A DNA stretch of 64,000 nt from Mucilaginibacter sp. SMC90 (lineage in GTDB: Bacteria; Bacteroidota; Bacteroidia; Sphingobacteriales; Sphingobacteriaceae): positions 2,604,001-2,668,000 of the forward strand of contig NZ_CP094527.1 of assembly GCF_022811725.1 (NCBI RefSeq), given 5' to 3'. Below are positions 1 through 8,528 of the stretch, one piece after another. The translations under genes were made by a program, and so were the position numbers. Position 1 is the stretch's first letter. Every line of letters begins with the position of its first letter. Under the pieces are notes generated by a model. It ran no database searches and was not told the origin of the DNA. It was given only the letters and a program-made list of their open reading frames with translations.

Positions 1-2
1 GG

Positions 3-761
3 GTGCCGGTATCAGCTTGGGTTACAGTTCATATATTTAAAACAAATGCCCGGTTCAACACAGTTTCTGTTTTTGCTGATTCGTTTGTTAATATCCTCTT
101 TTGGGTGATTTGTATCCTTGGTGCCCAGATGATTGTTGAAAAAATGCGGTCGCAGGTTTATATTGAACAGATAGAAAAAGAGAAAGCTACCAACGAGCTT
201 AATTTTTTAAGGGCCCAGTTTAATCCTCACTTTCTCTTTAACTCCATTAATTCAATTTATGGTCATATTGATAAATCAAATAAAGATGCACGGGATATGT
301 TGCTGGTATTTTCGGAGATGCTGCGCTATCAGTTATATGAATGTAATGTTGAGCAAATTGACTTGAACCGCGAGATTAATTATATCCGCAATTATATAGC
401 CATTCAAAAGGGGAGGATAGATGAAAGGATCATAGTGAATTTATGCGCAGATGATATTCATGGCCAGGTTTATGTGGCCCCCTTGCTGTTTATAGCTTTT
501 GTGGAGAATGCCTTTAAATATGTTGGCTTTAACGAAGGACGGCTAAATAAAGTAGACATAAGCCTGAAGAAAGAAGAGGATAGCCTCTTTTTTAGGGTTT
601 ATAATACTAAAGACAATTTTGTTGGCCGGGATGAACGTTCTTCGGGTTTAGGAATTGTTAATACAAAACGACGGCTTGAGATCCTCTATCCCCAAAAACA
701 CAGGCTTCAGGTAACTGACAGCGGCGATAGCTTTGAAATAAATTTAGTACTGCAGGTATGA
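3..761 (+). CDS. LytS-type sensor histidine kinase (5' partial)
   Basis: The reading frame is open to the left edge, so the true start lies outside the window; the GTG at 3 is only the first possible start inside it. The visible part has one hydrophobic segment (about residues 27-45), a coiled linker (45-70) and a His_kinase (PF06580) block with QFNPHFLFN, where His76 is the expected phosphorylation site. A GHKL ATPase domain follows, with an N box (ENAFKY, Asn169) and a G box (GLGIVNTKRR). This is the LytS/YehU architecture that phosphorylates a LytTR regulator. It overlaps the regulator gene by 4 bp (ATGA), so the two are translationally coupled. The ligand cannot be read from the sequence. 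Confidence 0.93.
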   Translation: MPVSAWVTVHIFKTNARFNTVSVFADSFVNILFWVICILGAQMIVEKMRSQVYIEQIEKEKATNELNFLRAQFNPHFLFNSINSIYGHIDKSNKDARDMLLVFSEMLRYQLYECNVEQIDLNREINYIRNYIAIQKGRIDERIIVNLCADDIHGQVYVAPLLFIAFVENAFKYVGFNEGRLNKVDISLKKEEDSLFFRVYNTKDNFVGRDERSSGLGIVNTKRRLEILYPQKHRLQVTDSGDSFEINLVLQV

Positions 762-1474
762 TACTTAAATGCCTTATTATAGATGATGAACCTATAGCAC
801 GAAAACTGCTGCAGGAATATATTGAAGAAACCGACTTTTTGGTGTTATCGGGCACTGCCGAAAATCCGCTCAAAGCTACAGGCTTGATCAATAAGTTGGA
901 TATTGATCTTATATTCCTTGATGTAAATATGCCTAAGATGAATGGTTTTCAGTTTCTTAGGTCGGCAGTAAAATTGCCCATGGTGATCATGACAACGGCT
1001 TACGGCGAATACGCGCTTGAAGGGTTTGAAATGGCTGTGGTTGATTACCTGGTAAAGCCGTTCCCGCTTGCGCGTTTTTTGAAAGCGTCGCAAAAAGCAC
1101 TGGAATTAAAAGCGTTAAGAGAAAAAGCCTCGCCTGAAAAAAATGAGGCCGATCACTTTTATGTTAAATGCAACGGCAAAATTGAGCGGGTGTTATACGA
1201 TGAATTGGTTTATATCGAAGCTATGGCCAACTATGTAACACTGTATACCATTCATAGCAAACTGGTTGTTTATCTCACTATCAAGGGCCTGCAGGATAAA
1301 TTACCTGCTGAAAAATTTATCCAGGTACACAAAAGCTACGTGGTTAATACAGGTATGATCAACAATATTGAAGGCAATATGCTTAATCTCAACGGTACTA
1401 AAATTAGTATAGGGTTAAGCTTTTATGACGATGTGATGGATAAGGTGCTAAAAGGCAGGCTATTCAAAAGATGA
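758..1474 (+). CDS. LytTR-family response regulator
   Basis: A 238-residue response regulator. An N-terminal receiver domain (about 1-120) has acidic residues DD at 9-10, phospho-acceptor Asp55 in LIFLDVNMP and the conserved Lys100 in YLVKPF. A C-terminal LytTR DNA-binding domain (about 133-235) carries the typical YIEAMANYV and KSYVVN motifs. It is the cognate partner of the overlapping LytS-type kinase. LytTR proteins bind paired short direct repeats upstream of targets; no target is evident here. The gene ends in a hairpin shared with the convergent lipoprotein gene. Confidence 0.95.
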   Translation: MILKCLIIDDEPIARKLLQEYIEETDFLVLSGTAENPLKATGLINKLDIDLIFLDVNMPKMNGFQFLRSAVKLPMVIMTTAYGEYALEGFEMAVVDYLVKPFPLARFLKASQKALELKALREKASPEKNEADHFYVKCNGKIERVLYDELVYIEAMANYVTLYTIHSKLVVYLTIKGLQDKLPAEKFIQVHKSYVVNTGMINNIEGNMLNLNGTKISIGLSFYDDVMDKVLKGRLFKR

Positions 1475-1489
1475 TTATAGCCTGCCTTT
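1451..1489. terminator. Bidirectional hairpin between convergent genes
   Basis: AAAGGCAGGCT at 1451-1461 pairs with AGCCTGCCTTT at 1479-1489. The hairpin overlaps the last codons of the LytTR gene and lies just past the stop of the opposing gene. It is not followed by a long T run, so terminator function is an inference from position and stem strength. Confidence 0.5.
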
Positions 1490-1494
1490 AAAAC

Positions 1495-2583
1495 TTAATT
1501 ATTTTTTAGCCCGATTTGGTGGTTGCCGTAATCGGTTAAATATTCGTTGCTGATGAAAAAATCAAGACTGAAAATGGTACGGTAATCGCCCGTGTTATTG
1601 GGGTTTTGTACTTCTGTCAGGTTTCCGGTGCTTGATGTTGTATAGGTATATACAAAACCCTTGTTGGTAGTTATAGTTACGGTTGAATTTGCTGGAAGAC
1701 TGCCAACTGCGTTGGTGGCAAGATGATCTTCGATAACGGTAGTTGATGGTGTACCGGTATCAAACAGGATCTGGCCGGAAATAGTGTTGCCATTGTATGT
1801 AATTGTTGCCGGGATATTAGGCGAATACCCGCCATTGTTTGAATAGGTAAGCGGGTGCATGATAAATCCCGACGATGAAAGGTCGCTGTTGTTTAACCCG
1901 ATAGTTAAAAGATCGGTGACATAGGTGCCGCTGGTTGAAAACAAGCTTTTGTTTAATGTGGCCAGTTTAAAGCCGCTTGTAAGATTGGTGCCGGTGTTAA
2001 AATTCCTTAACGGACTTTGAATTAAGCTGGTTACATAACTTGTGCCCGGGCCAACACCAAAAACATCGCTGGCATGTGCCGGCAACTTTGCGCCGGTTTC
2101 GTCAACTATTTTGTAATACAAAAAGAATGGTACTCTTTTTAATGCAAGGTTGCCCTGGCTGTCGCCAATGGTGATATTGGCGTAGGCTAAATTGCCATAT
2201 TCTTTGGTCGAACTTAATTGATCGCCAAAGCTAATTGTGCCTTTAGTACTGGTTACGGTAATGCCGTTTACTACTACCGAATCGCCGGTAAACTGGAAGC
2301 CTGATGATGTGATCATGGAGGCAGGCAGGATATCTGTTGCATCAAGCGTCATGCCCGATGACCCGGTATCAAATACAGTATAATAGGTTACCGCTTTTGT
2401 GCCAACTTGGGTAACAGGTAAAAAGATCCGTTTGTTTATTCCGCTGGCATATTCATATAAACCGAGTGTAACAGGTGATATTTGCGGAGTTGTTATTTTC
2501 TCTTTTTTACAGGAAAAAAATACAACAGTTATTGTTAAACAACCAATAATTTTGGATGTGAGGAGTAAATGTTTTATAGTCAT
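1495..2583 (-). CDS. Lipoprotein with two pepsin-type DTG motifs (putative aspartic protease)
   Basis: 362 residues. A signal peptide ends in FFSC-KK (Cys25), typical of Bacteroidota lipoproteins, so surface or periplasmic membrane anchoring is likely. Two aspartic-protease signatures are visible: FDTGSSG at about 71-77 and FDTGTPS at about 274-280. They are about 203 residues apart, close to the spacing of the two catalytic Asp residues of bilobed pepsins. DVFGVGPG (about 173-180) resembles the conserved GLG turn of family A1. No family name was confirmed, and retropepsins (single DTG, dimeric) are excluded by the two motifs in one chain. It stands alone, convergent with the LytTR gene. Pepsin-like enzymes are uncommon in bacteria. 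Confidence 0.75.
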   Translation of the reverse strand: MTIKHLLLTSKIIGCLTITVVFFSCKKEKITTPQISPVTLGLYEYASGINKRIFLPVTQVGTKAVTYYTVFDTGSSGMTLDATDILPASMITSSGFQFTGDSVVVNGITVTSTKGTISFGDQLSSTKEYGNLAYANITIGDSQGNLALKRVPFFLYYKIVDETGAKLPAHASDVFGVGPGTSYVTSLIQSPLRNFNTGTNLTSGFKLATLNKSLFSTSGTYVTDLLTIGLNNSDLSSSGFIMHPLTYSNNGGYSPNIPATITYNGNTISGQILFDTGTPSTTVIEDHLATNAVGSLPANSTVTITTNKGFVYTYTTSSTGNLTEVQNPNNTGDYRTIFSLDFFISNEYLTDYGNHQIGLKNN

Positions 2584-2757
2584 ATATATCCGTTGTAAAA
2601 GCGGTTGGTAATAATTACGATAAAAGAGCTGTTTTAGTTGGCTTTAAAATTAGAATAACAATTTGACAAGCCGGGCTAATGAATCGATAAATCAGAATGT
2701 TGAACCGATTAATTATCCGGACGTATAAACGGATTATGAACGCTGCTATTGTATCAG

Positions 2758-3246
2758 CTAAAGCAAATGATTGGTTTCTTTAATAATATCCATAACAAAA
2801 GTGCTTTTTGAATGGCCGATACCATCTACCTCGCTTAGCTTGTTAACAAAAAACGAATGGTAGCTATCCATGCTTTCGGATACAATTTTTAGCATAAAAT
2901 CAAAATCGCCCGATATGTTATAGCATTCTATCACCTCATCAAATTCAAGTACGGCGTTAATAAAATGAGCACCTGCTTTGCGGGTATGTTCACGCAGGGT
3001 TACCATGCAAATAACCATGATGCGCTTGTTTAGCATTCGCTTATCTAAAATGGCGGTATAGTTTTTAATAACCCCGTTTTTTTCAAGGCGTTTAATGCGC
3101 TCATGCGTGGGGGTAGGGCTTAAATTGATCTTAACCGCAATTTCCCTTACGGTAAGCTTTGCATTCCGTTCAATCAGCCGTAATATTTCGTAATCCTTTT
3201 CATCAAGTTGGATGCCTGCTTTTTCTTGTTCTGTTTGAGATGGCAT
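2758..3246 (-). CDS. Lrp/AsnC-family transcriptional regulator
   Basis: 162 residues. An N-terminal winged HTH (about 14-65) has the Lrp signature LDEKDYEILRLIERNAK, the recognition segment LSPTPTHERIKRLE and GVIKNYTAILD. A C-terminal RAM ligand-binding/oligomerisation domain follows (VICMVTL, ECYNISGDFDFML). Lrp/AsnC proteins sense amino acids and form octamers. It is divergently transcribed from the neighbouring MFS exporter across 125 bp with AT-rich palindromes, so control of that exporter and of itself is likely. Confidence 0.93.
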   Translation of the reverse strand: MPSQTEQEKAGIQLDEKDYEILRLIERNAKLTVREIAVKINLSPTPTHERIKRLEKNGVIKNYTAILDKRMLNKRIMVICMVTLREHTRKAGAHFINAVLEFDEVIECYNISGDFDFMLKIVSESMDSYHSFFVNKLSEVDGIGHSKSTFVMDIIKETNHLL

Positions 3247-3305
3247 AATTAGGCGCTAATTGTGTAATTGTTCTGTTTAAATGTTTGGATTTTGATTTTT
3301 GTTCT

Positions 3306-3350
3306 AAAATTATAATAAATAATATTATTAATCTCTTCTTATATAATTTT
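3306..3350. promoter_or_regulatory. AT-rich inverted repeats between the lrp-type gene and the MFS gene
   Basis: AAAATTATA (3306-3314) and TATAATTTT (3342-3350) form a perfect 9-bp inverted repeat around a 12-bp palindrome AATAATATTATT (3318-3329). The placement just upstream of the MFS start (3372), in the divergent region, fits an Lrp-type operator. AT-rich DNA gives such repeats by chance fairly often. Confidence 0.35.
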
Positions 3351-3371
3351 GAAAGGACAAAATTTACAATT

Positions 3372-4784
3372 ATGTCCTTTCAAAAGAACAAGATCCTCAT
3401 TATTGCCTCGATGGCTATCTTTGTTGAAGCGCTGGATATTGCTATCATCAACCTTAGCATACCGGCAATACAAAAACAATTTTTGGTAAGCAACAACCAG
3501 GTTCAATGGCTGCAAACGCTTTATGTATTGCTTTACGGCGGTTTCCTGATTATAGGAGGTAAGCTATCCGATGTTTTTGGGCCTAAAAAGGTTTTTATTG
3601 CCGGGGCGGGCTTGTTCCTGCTAACATCACTGGGTGCCGGTTTGGCAGGCACTTTTGCATTTCTTAGTTTATCAAGGGCGATGCAGGGTTTAGCGGCGGC
3701 GTTGATCATGCCATCGGCTTTTTCTATCATAACTCACACGTTCACCAAAGAGCGGGAGCGGAGCAAAGCCATTGGTATCTTCAGCTCGTTTGCAGCGGTT
3801 GGTTCTGGAACCGGCCTTTCTGCCGGCGGAATCATCAGCACTTACATGGGCTGGCACTGGGTATTTTTGATCAACGTACCTGTACTTGCCATAGTTATTG
3901 TGGTGGGTTGGTTTTACCTGGCCAGCGATACGCCTGAACAAAAGCATCCCGCTCCTGATTTGTTTTCAGGTATTTTAGTAGTGATGAGCCTGCTGATGCT
4001 AAGTTATGGCGTACATCAACTGGCGGATATTAAACAACAATTTTCAATTATCATGCTTTGTGTTTTAGGTGTGGTGATTAGTGTCAGGTTATTATATGTT
4101 CGCTTAACACGCCGCTCAAATCCGCTTATTGACCTTTCAGTTTTTAAAGCTCCATCGGTTATTACAGCTAATGGTGTATTTGTTTTATTGGGGGGCTTTT
4201 TTACCGGGTATTTGTTTATTATATCTCAATTGCTGCAAAAAGATATGCATTACAGCGCTGCAAAAGCCGGGTTGCTGCTGGTGCCTTTTAGTTTATTATC
4301 GGCCCTGGTAGCTAAGTTTATATTGCCGGGCATCATGAAGCGTTTAACAACCGGACAAACGGGCGTACTGGGCATGAGCTTTATGTTAACCGGGGGATTG
4401 ATTTTAATTTGTACCGTGTTTGTTGGTTACTCGCTTCCCTTAGTGCTTTTATCTGCCGCCTTTATTTCTGGTTTGGGTATGACTATCTGTTTCACAAGCT
4501 TATCTGTACTTGGTGTAAAAAACATTCCTAAACAGCACTATGGCCTGGCCTCAAGCCTTGGTAACACTACTTACTTTTTAGGTGCCGGTGTTGGCTTATC
4601 TATTCTCACCCTGTTTATGGAAAAGGGCAATGAAAAAGCTTCTGTTAGCAGTTTATCTCTTTTTATACTCAGCATATATGCTTTAATTGGTTTAGTATGG
4701 CTTATTGTTTATGTTGTAAATTCAACAAACAAAAATGCACCGGTGCCATTGCCGAAATCACAAAGACTGCCAGAGGTTTTTTAA
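3372..4784 (+). CDS. MFS transporter, DHA2 (EmrB/QacA-like) drug:H+ antiporter
   Basis: 470 residues from the ATG at 3372. The frame extends upstream to 3285, but that segment is AT-rich, lacks family similarity and would enter the operator region. Multiple membrane helices are evident, with GGKLSDVFGPKKVF (MFS motif A, loop 2-3) and the motif-C-like stretch AAVGSGTGLSAGG in helix 5. Length and the many hydrophobic segments fit 14-TM DHA2 exporters. Substrate unknown. It is divergent from the Lrp gene, and its 3' end overlaps the convergent DinB-like gene by 27 bp. Confidence 0.9.
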   Translation: MSFQKNKILIIASMAIFVEALDIAIINLSIPAIQKQFLVSNNQVQWLQTLYVLLYGGFLIIGGKLSDVFGPKKVFIAGAGLFLLTSLGAGLAGTFAFLSLSRAMQGLAAALIMPSAFSIITHTFTKERERSKAIGIFSSFAAVGSGTGLSAGGIISTYMGWHWVFLINVPVLAIVIVVGWFYLASDTPEQKHPAPDLFSGILVVMSLLMLSYGVHQLADIKQQFSIIMLCVLGVVISVRLLYVRLTRRSNPLIDLSVFKAPSVITANGVFVLLGGFFTGYLFIISQLLQKDMHYSAAKAGLLLVPFSLLSALVAKFILPGIMKRLTTGQTGVLGMSFMLTGGLILICTVFVGYSLPLVLLSAAFISGLGMTICFTSLSVLGVKNIPKQHYGLASSLGNTTYFLGAGVGLSILTLFMEKGNEKASVSSLSLFILSIYALIGLVWLIVYVVNSTNKNAPVPLPKSQRLPEVF

Positions 4785-5291
4785 CTGGTGGATATGCTTT
4801 TGAGTATGATAACAAATAAGGTACAACCATTCCAGGCGGGTGAGTTCACCAAAAAATGGAACAACCAGCTCGGTACTGATTAGGTAAAGGTCTTTTGTAT
4901 TAATGACTTCTCTAACCCCGGTAATGGCTGTTTGTAGCAAAGCAATTACTTCAGATTTATCATGTGGCCCGTTTGATGGCAATATGTTTGGAGCAGATTT
5001 AAATTTTGCCTCAAAATCAAGAAACAGGTCTTTGATCATTTTTACCTTTTCGGTGGCATCCCGTTTGGCTGGTTTTCCGGCTCCGTTAAGTACCGGAATG
5101 AGTTGTGTATTTGATTTAAACACATGTTCGGCTATTTGCCCGGCTGTCCAACTGTCATCAGATAGTGCAATGTTAATTTGCTGGTCATTAAATAAAGCAA
5201 TGGTTGATAGCAGGTTATTGGCGGTATCTTCAAATACTGCCAATAAAGTGATACGCGAATCGTTTTGATGGGTGCTGGTTTGATTTTCCAT
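4758..5291 (-). CDS. DinB-like four-helix-bundle protein
   Basis: 177 residues. It matches the DinB_2/YfiT-like pattern: a helical protein with SWTAGQIAEHVFKSN near the N-terminus (His of the metal triad) and CYHTQKHIHQL near the C-terminus (two further His residues). These His residues usually bind a divalent metal, and some family members are thiol-dependent transferases or hydrolases; the function here is unknown. It overlaps the end of the MFS gene tail to tail. Confidence 0.82.
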   Translation of the reverse strand: MENQTSTHQNDSRITLLAVFEDTANNLLSTIALFNDQQINIALSDDSWTAGQIAEHVFKSNTQLIPVLNGAGKPAKRDATEKVKMIKDLFLDFEAKFKSAPNILPSNGPHDKSEVIALLQTAITGVREVINTKDLYLISTELVVPFFGELTRLEWLYLICYHTQKHIHQLKNLWQSL

Positions 5292-5454
5292 GATGTTTTG
5301 GCGATTTATTTATACAAATCTCCATTCAAAATCAAATTTTGCACCTTGTCGTTTGCGCCATAATAAGGGTGCTTTTGCGCCAGGTTGGTGCGGTTTAAAA
5401 CTTAGTTCCTGATTATTCGGCTCAGGTATAATATCAGTTTGTTATTTAACTACT

Positions 5455-6657
5455 TTACCTGTCAAAGCTGAATAACCGGGCATGATCGTTCTTTTTGCCG
5501 GTGATAAGATCATGGATAATATCGGCCGCAATAACACTAAAAGTAATACCGTTACCGCCAAATCCGAGCGCAAAATAGGTGTCCGGTCTTTCGGGGATGC
5601 AACCGATATAAGGCAAGCCATCTTTAGTGCTTGCAAAAGCCCCGGCCCAGCTAAAATCAATTTTTAACGGAATATGTGGCATCTTTTTTAGAAATGCGTG
5701 CTGTAACATTGCAGTCTTACGTTTAATAACGGATGGCAGTATGTGCGGATGATGAAATGGATCATCCCGGCCGCCTACCAATATCCTGTTTTCACTTACA
5801 GCCCTGAAGTACATATAAGGGACGGCCGTTTCCCAGATAAGGCTATCCTTATACCAAAAATGTATATCGGGTAAGGGCTCTGAAACCAGTGCGTAAGTTG
5901 AATTAATTTCGGCTACTTTTTTGGGTATGTATTTTAAGCTTTCGTAACCGCAGGCGATAACTAATTTTTTTGCATTGATAACAAAACCATTATCGGTGTG
6001 AAGCGTAATGCCATGTTTGCTATGCCCGATGGTTTTAATGCCTGTGTTATTATAAACCTTATGGCCTGCTTCGCCAAAGCTTTTAAATAAAGCGTGGGTA
6101 AGCAAATAGGCATCAACCTCACCGCCATCAGCAGAAAAAATTGCTCCGGAGGCTTCAAAACCGAACTTCTTTTCGATTTCATCAGCTTCAAGCCATTGTA
6201 TCTCAAAACCGTGCTTTTTACGCAGGTCATATTCCTGCTTCAGCGTTTTTGTATGTGTTTTGAAACTGGCGTGCTGAAGGCTTGGCTTCAGGCTAAAATC
6301 AAAAGCTGGTTTCAATGACTTACACAGACCGGCGATATGATAAATGGCCTCGCGGCAAAGCTGATAGCTTTTTACTGCATTAATTTCGCCAACTAAATTT
6401 GTTAAAGATGTAAGCGGTGTATCAATTTCATATTGTAAGAAAGCCGTGCTGGCTGCAGTGCTCCCCATGCCAACGTGACGCCTGTCAAAAACGGCTATAC
6501 TTAAACCCGCATTGCGAAGGTGCCATGCTGTTAAAGCTGCGCTAATCCCTCCGCCAATAACGGCTACATCCAGCTTCAAATTTTTTTGAAGAGAAGGGTA
6601 GGATGTAACTATGCCATTTTTCATTAGCCAGTAAGGCTGCTGTTCATATAAATTCAT
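5455..6657 (-). CDS. FAD-dependent oxidoreductase (DAO / DadA-like)
   Basis: 400 residues. An N-terminal Rossmann dinucleotide-binding motif is seen at about 31-50 (AVIGGGISAALTAWHLRNAG) followed by FDRR, the ribose-binding acidic position. The C-terminal FAD-contact region reads GLPYIGCIPERPDTYFALGFGGNGI, as in glycine/D-amino-acid oxidase (PF01266) proteins. No signal peptide and no fused Rieske domain is seen, although related Bacteroidota proteins sometimes carry one. The substrate (amine or amino acid) cannot be told. It is a single gene followed by a short non-coding gap. Confidence 0.87.
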   Translation of the reverse strand: MNLYEQQPYWLMKNGIVTSYPSLQKNLKLDVAVIGGGISAALTAWHLRNAGLSIAVFDRRHVGMGSTAASTAFLQYEIDTPLTSLTNLVGEINAVKSYQLCREAIYHIAGLCKSLKPAFDFSLKPSLQHASFKTHTKTLKQEYDLRKKHGFEIQWLEADEIEKKFGFEASGAIFSADGGEVDAYLLTHALFKSFGEAGHKVYNNTGIKTIGHSKHGITLHTDNGFVINAKKLVIACGYESLKYIPKKVAEINSTYALVSEPLPDIHFWYKDSLIWETAVPYMYFRAVSENRILVGGRDDPFHHPHILPSVIKRKTAMLQHAFLKKMPHIPLKIDFSWAGAFASTKDGLPYIGCIPERPDTYFALGFGGNGITFSVIAADIIHDLITGKKNDHARLFSFDR

Positions 6658-6822
6658 GAAATTGAACCAATGTAACAGAACAACGCGAAATCCACTTTTA
6701 AGTTTTTAACAGCAAATGAGGTGTGGTAACAGGTTTTGAAAAATCATGAAGAATTTATTTTAAGGCAATATTTTGTTAATGAGTAGATTATATGAATACT
6801 TGAAAAATCTTTCAAAAAAAAT

Positions 6823-6852
6823 TTTGCAACTTGATTTAAAATCCTACTTTTG
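6823..6852 (+). promoter_or_regulatory. Bacteroidota-type promoter of the first tRNA-Pro
   Basis: TTTG at 6823-6826, then 18 bases, then TACTTTTG at 6845-6852, which matches the Bacteroidota -7 consensus TAnnTTTG with its -33 TTG element. It lies 18 bp before the tRNA 5' end. Confidence 0.75.
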
Positions 6853-6870
6853 CACACCCAATCAGGGAGA

Positions 6871-6944
6871 CGGGATGTAGCGTAGCCCGGTATCGCGCCA
6901 CATTTGGGATGTGGAGGCCGCAGGTTCGAATCCTGCCATCCCGA
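6871..6944 (+). tRNA. tRNA-Pro (anticodon TGG), copy 1
   Basis: 74 nt. Acceptor arms are CGGGATG and CATCCCG with discriminator A. The anticodon stem CCACA/TGTGG encloses loop TTTGGGA (anticodon TGG, reads CCA). The T arm is GCAGG-TTCGAAT-CCTGC. CCA is not encoded. Identical to the copy at 7048. Confidence 0.97.
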
Positions 6945-6965
6945 CAAAAAGCGATACCAAGCATC

Positions 6966-7002
6966 AAAACCCTCTAAATTGAAAGTTTAGAGGGTTTTCT
7001 TT
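6966..7002 (+). terminator. Terminator after tRNA-Pro copy 1
   Basis: AAAACCCTCTAAA (6966-6978) pairs with TTTAGAGGGTTTT (6986-6998), followed by a T-rich run. A strong intrinsic terminator separating the two tRNA copies. Confidence 0.85.
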
Positions 7003-7047
7003 TCTGATTGGGAACAATGCCATCTCAGCGCAGGCTGAGTTAATTTA

Positions 7048-7121
7048 CGGGATGTAGCGTAGCCCGGTATCGCGCCACATTTGGGATGTGGAGGCCGCAG
7101 GTTCGAATCCTGCCATCCCGA
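7048..7121 (+). tRNA. tRNA-Pro (anticodon TGG), copy 2
   Basis: Identical in all 74 positions to the first copy. It is preceded 8 nt upstream by a small perfect hairpin CTCAGC-GCAG-GCTGAG (7024-7039). No second TAnnTTTG promoter is obvious between the copies, so it may depend on read-through or on a weaker promoter. Confidence 0.97.
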
Positions 7122-7135
7122 CGCCGGAAAATCAG

Positions 7136-7167
7136 AAGCCCTTGACTATAGTCAGGGGCTTTTTTTG
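7136..7167 (+). terminator. Terminator after tRNA-Pro copy 2
   Basis: AGCCCTTGACT pairs with AGTCAGGGGCT (one G-T pair), followed by seven T. It also lies downstream of the convergent esterase gene and may serve both strands. Confidence 0.85.
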
Positions 7168-7206
7168 TTTTTAGCTTAAGTTAATGCATCGGGCTAAGCC
7201 ATTATA

Positions 7207-8325
7207 TTATTTCTTAACATTGGCGGCTTGGTAGTCTTTCCAAAGCCACTCTAATGCTTCAGGAAGTGTTTGTTCTTTTACTTTATAATCAACGTGGCGG
7301 GCGTTGCGGGCAAAAACAAACTGATACTGATATTTTTTAGCAGCAAGCACCTTTGCCATATTTTCATTTGCAATTACCCAATCATGCATATTATCACGCA
7401 TTATGTTGGGATTAAAAAGGTCCTGATCGCCCACTTCCATCCATATACGTATTGGTTTTTGAGGGTTTCCTGAAATCAGGTTGTCATGAAAGCCCCAGGC
7501 ACCTTGTGGGGTTTTTGGATTGTATGGCCATTGCTGATTAATGTAAGTCCCCGAATAAGTGAGCACACGATGATATAATTCGGGGTGGTACCATGCCATA
7601 ATCAAGGCGCATGATCCGCCCGAACTGCCGCCCATGGTAGCGCGGCTATCGGGGTTGTTGGTTAGTTTCACTCCGCATTTGGCTTCAACCAACGGCAATA
7701 CTTCCTTTTCAACAAATTCTGCATACAAGCCGCTCATGGTATCATATTCCAGGCCCCGCTCGCTGCCTTGTGCATCGCCACTACCGTTACCAATAGATAT
7801 GGCAACCATTGCCGGCACCTTGCCTGCAGCAATTAAGTTATCCAATACGGTGAAAAGTAATTTGTCGGGACCATCGGCACCAACTATGAACGGTGCTGCA
7901 GTACCAGGAACGTATTGCTTCGGGACATATACAGCCACCTGGCGGGTGTACGGAGCCGGATGGCTTGTGGTGACAATTAACCTGGCAGGGTTCGCAGGGT
8001 CGGCTGTGCCAAACGTATTTGGTTCCCGCGCAATGCCCGGATAAATTTTACTGTCACGGGAGTCCATAGTTAAATGGTATATGGTGCCTTGTGGTACGTT
8101 TGCCTGTATTGTTGATTCAGGCACAGGGCTATGTGTGGGGCCTATGATAAAATTTCCGTCAAGGCTGGGTGAAGGATTGGTTCCGTCCGGTAATTCGGTA
8201 GCTGTTACATAACCAGCAGTGTGCGGGTCGCGGATTGGTATTTGAGCCATAGCAGGCCTTGTATTTAATATGGTAAGAAACAACAGGCCGAGTGCCGCAA
8301 TGTGATTGATTTTAATTGGTTTCAT
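7207..8325 (-). CDS. Secreted esterase of the enterochelin-esterase/esterase D type
   Basis: 372 residues with a cleavable signal peptide (hydrophobic residues 9-25, TRPAMA-Q). The alpha/beta-hydrolase fold is marked by the nucleophile elbow GGSSGG (catalytic Ser), a downstream acid region WMEVGDQDLF and the final His in ARHVDYK. This matches the Fes/YieL group (PF00756), which cleaves ester bonds of siderophores, feruloyl-polysaccharides or acetylated sugars. There is no carbohydrate-binding module and no neighbouring operon partner, so the substrate is open. Periplasmic or secreted. Confidence 0.88.
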   Translation of the reverse strand: MKPIKINHIAALGLLFLTILNTRPAMAQIPIRDPHTAGYVTATELPDGTNPSPSLDGNFIIGPTHSPVPESTIQANVPQGTIYHLTMDSRDSKIYPGIAREPNTFGTADPANPARLIVTTSHPAPYTRQVAVYVPKQYVPGTAAPFIVGADGPDKLLFTVLDNLIAAGKVPAMVAISIGNGSGDAQGSERGLEYDTMSGLYAEFVEKEVLPLVEAKCGVKLTNNPDSRATMGGSSGGSCALIMAWYHPELYHRVLTYSGTYINQQWPYNPKTPQGAWGFHDNLISGNPQKPIRIWMEVGDQDLFNPNIMRDNMHDWVIANENMAKVLAAKKYQYQFVFARNARHVDYKVKEQTLPEALEWLWKDYQAANVKK

Positions 8326-8496
8326 TTGGTTTTATTAAGCAAAATGATGTCAAAACCGGCTTACATAATCATACATAGCCTGTTCACAAGCAATATCGGC
8401 AATGATCCTGATATAACCTCCCATACCCTTCAAAAAACATAAGACCAAGGCCTGATTACTTTTGGTAACTTAAAAACGGAAGGTATTATAACTAAA

Positions 8497-8525
8497 TTGC
8501 CGACCGGAAGAAAAATCTAAATTTG
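8497..8525 (+). promoter_or_regulatory. Promoter abutting the DUF4180 start codon
   Basis: TTG (8497-8499), 18 bases, then TAAATTTG (8518-8525), an exact TAnnTTTG match with the same spacing as the tRNA-Pro promoter. The -7 element ends only 3 bp before the ATG at 8529, which predicts a leaderless or near-leaderless transcript. Confidence 0.6.
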
Positions 8526-8528
8526 AAT

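Noticed and set aside
3285..3371. 29-residue N-terminal extension of the MFS protein
   Set aside because: AT-rich segment within the likely operator region; the ATG at 3372 matches the normal family start.
6744..6947. 67-aa minus-strand frame starting in the tRNA (GWQDSNLRPPHPKC...)
   Set aside because: It is the antisense translation of tRNA-Pro and its flank, a well-known false gene pattern.
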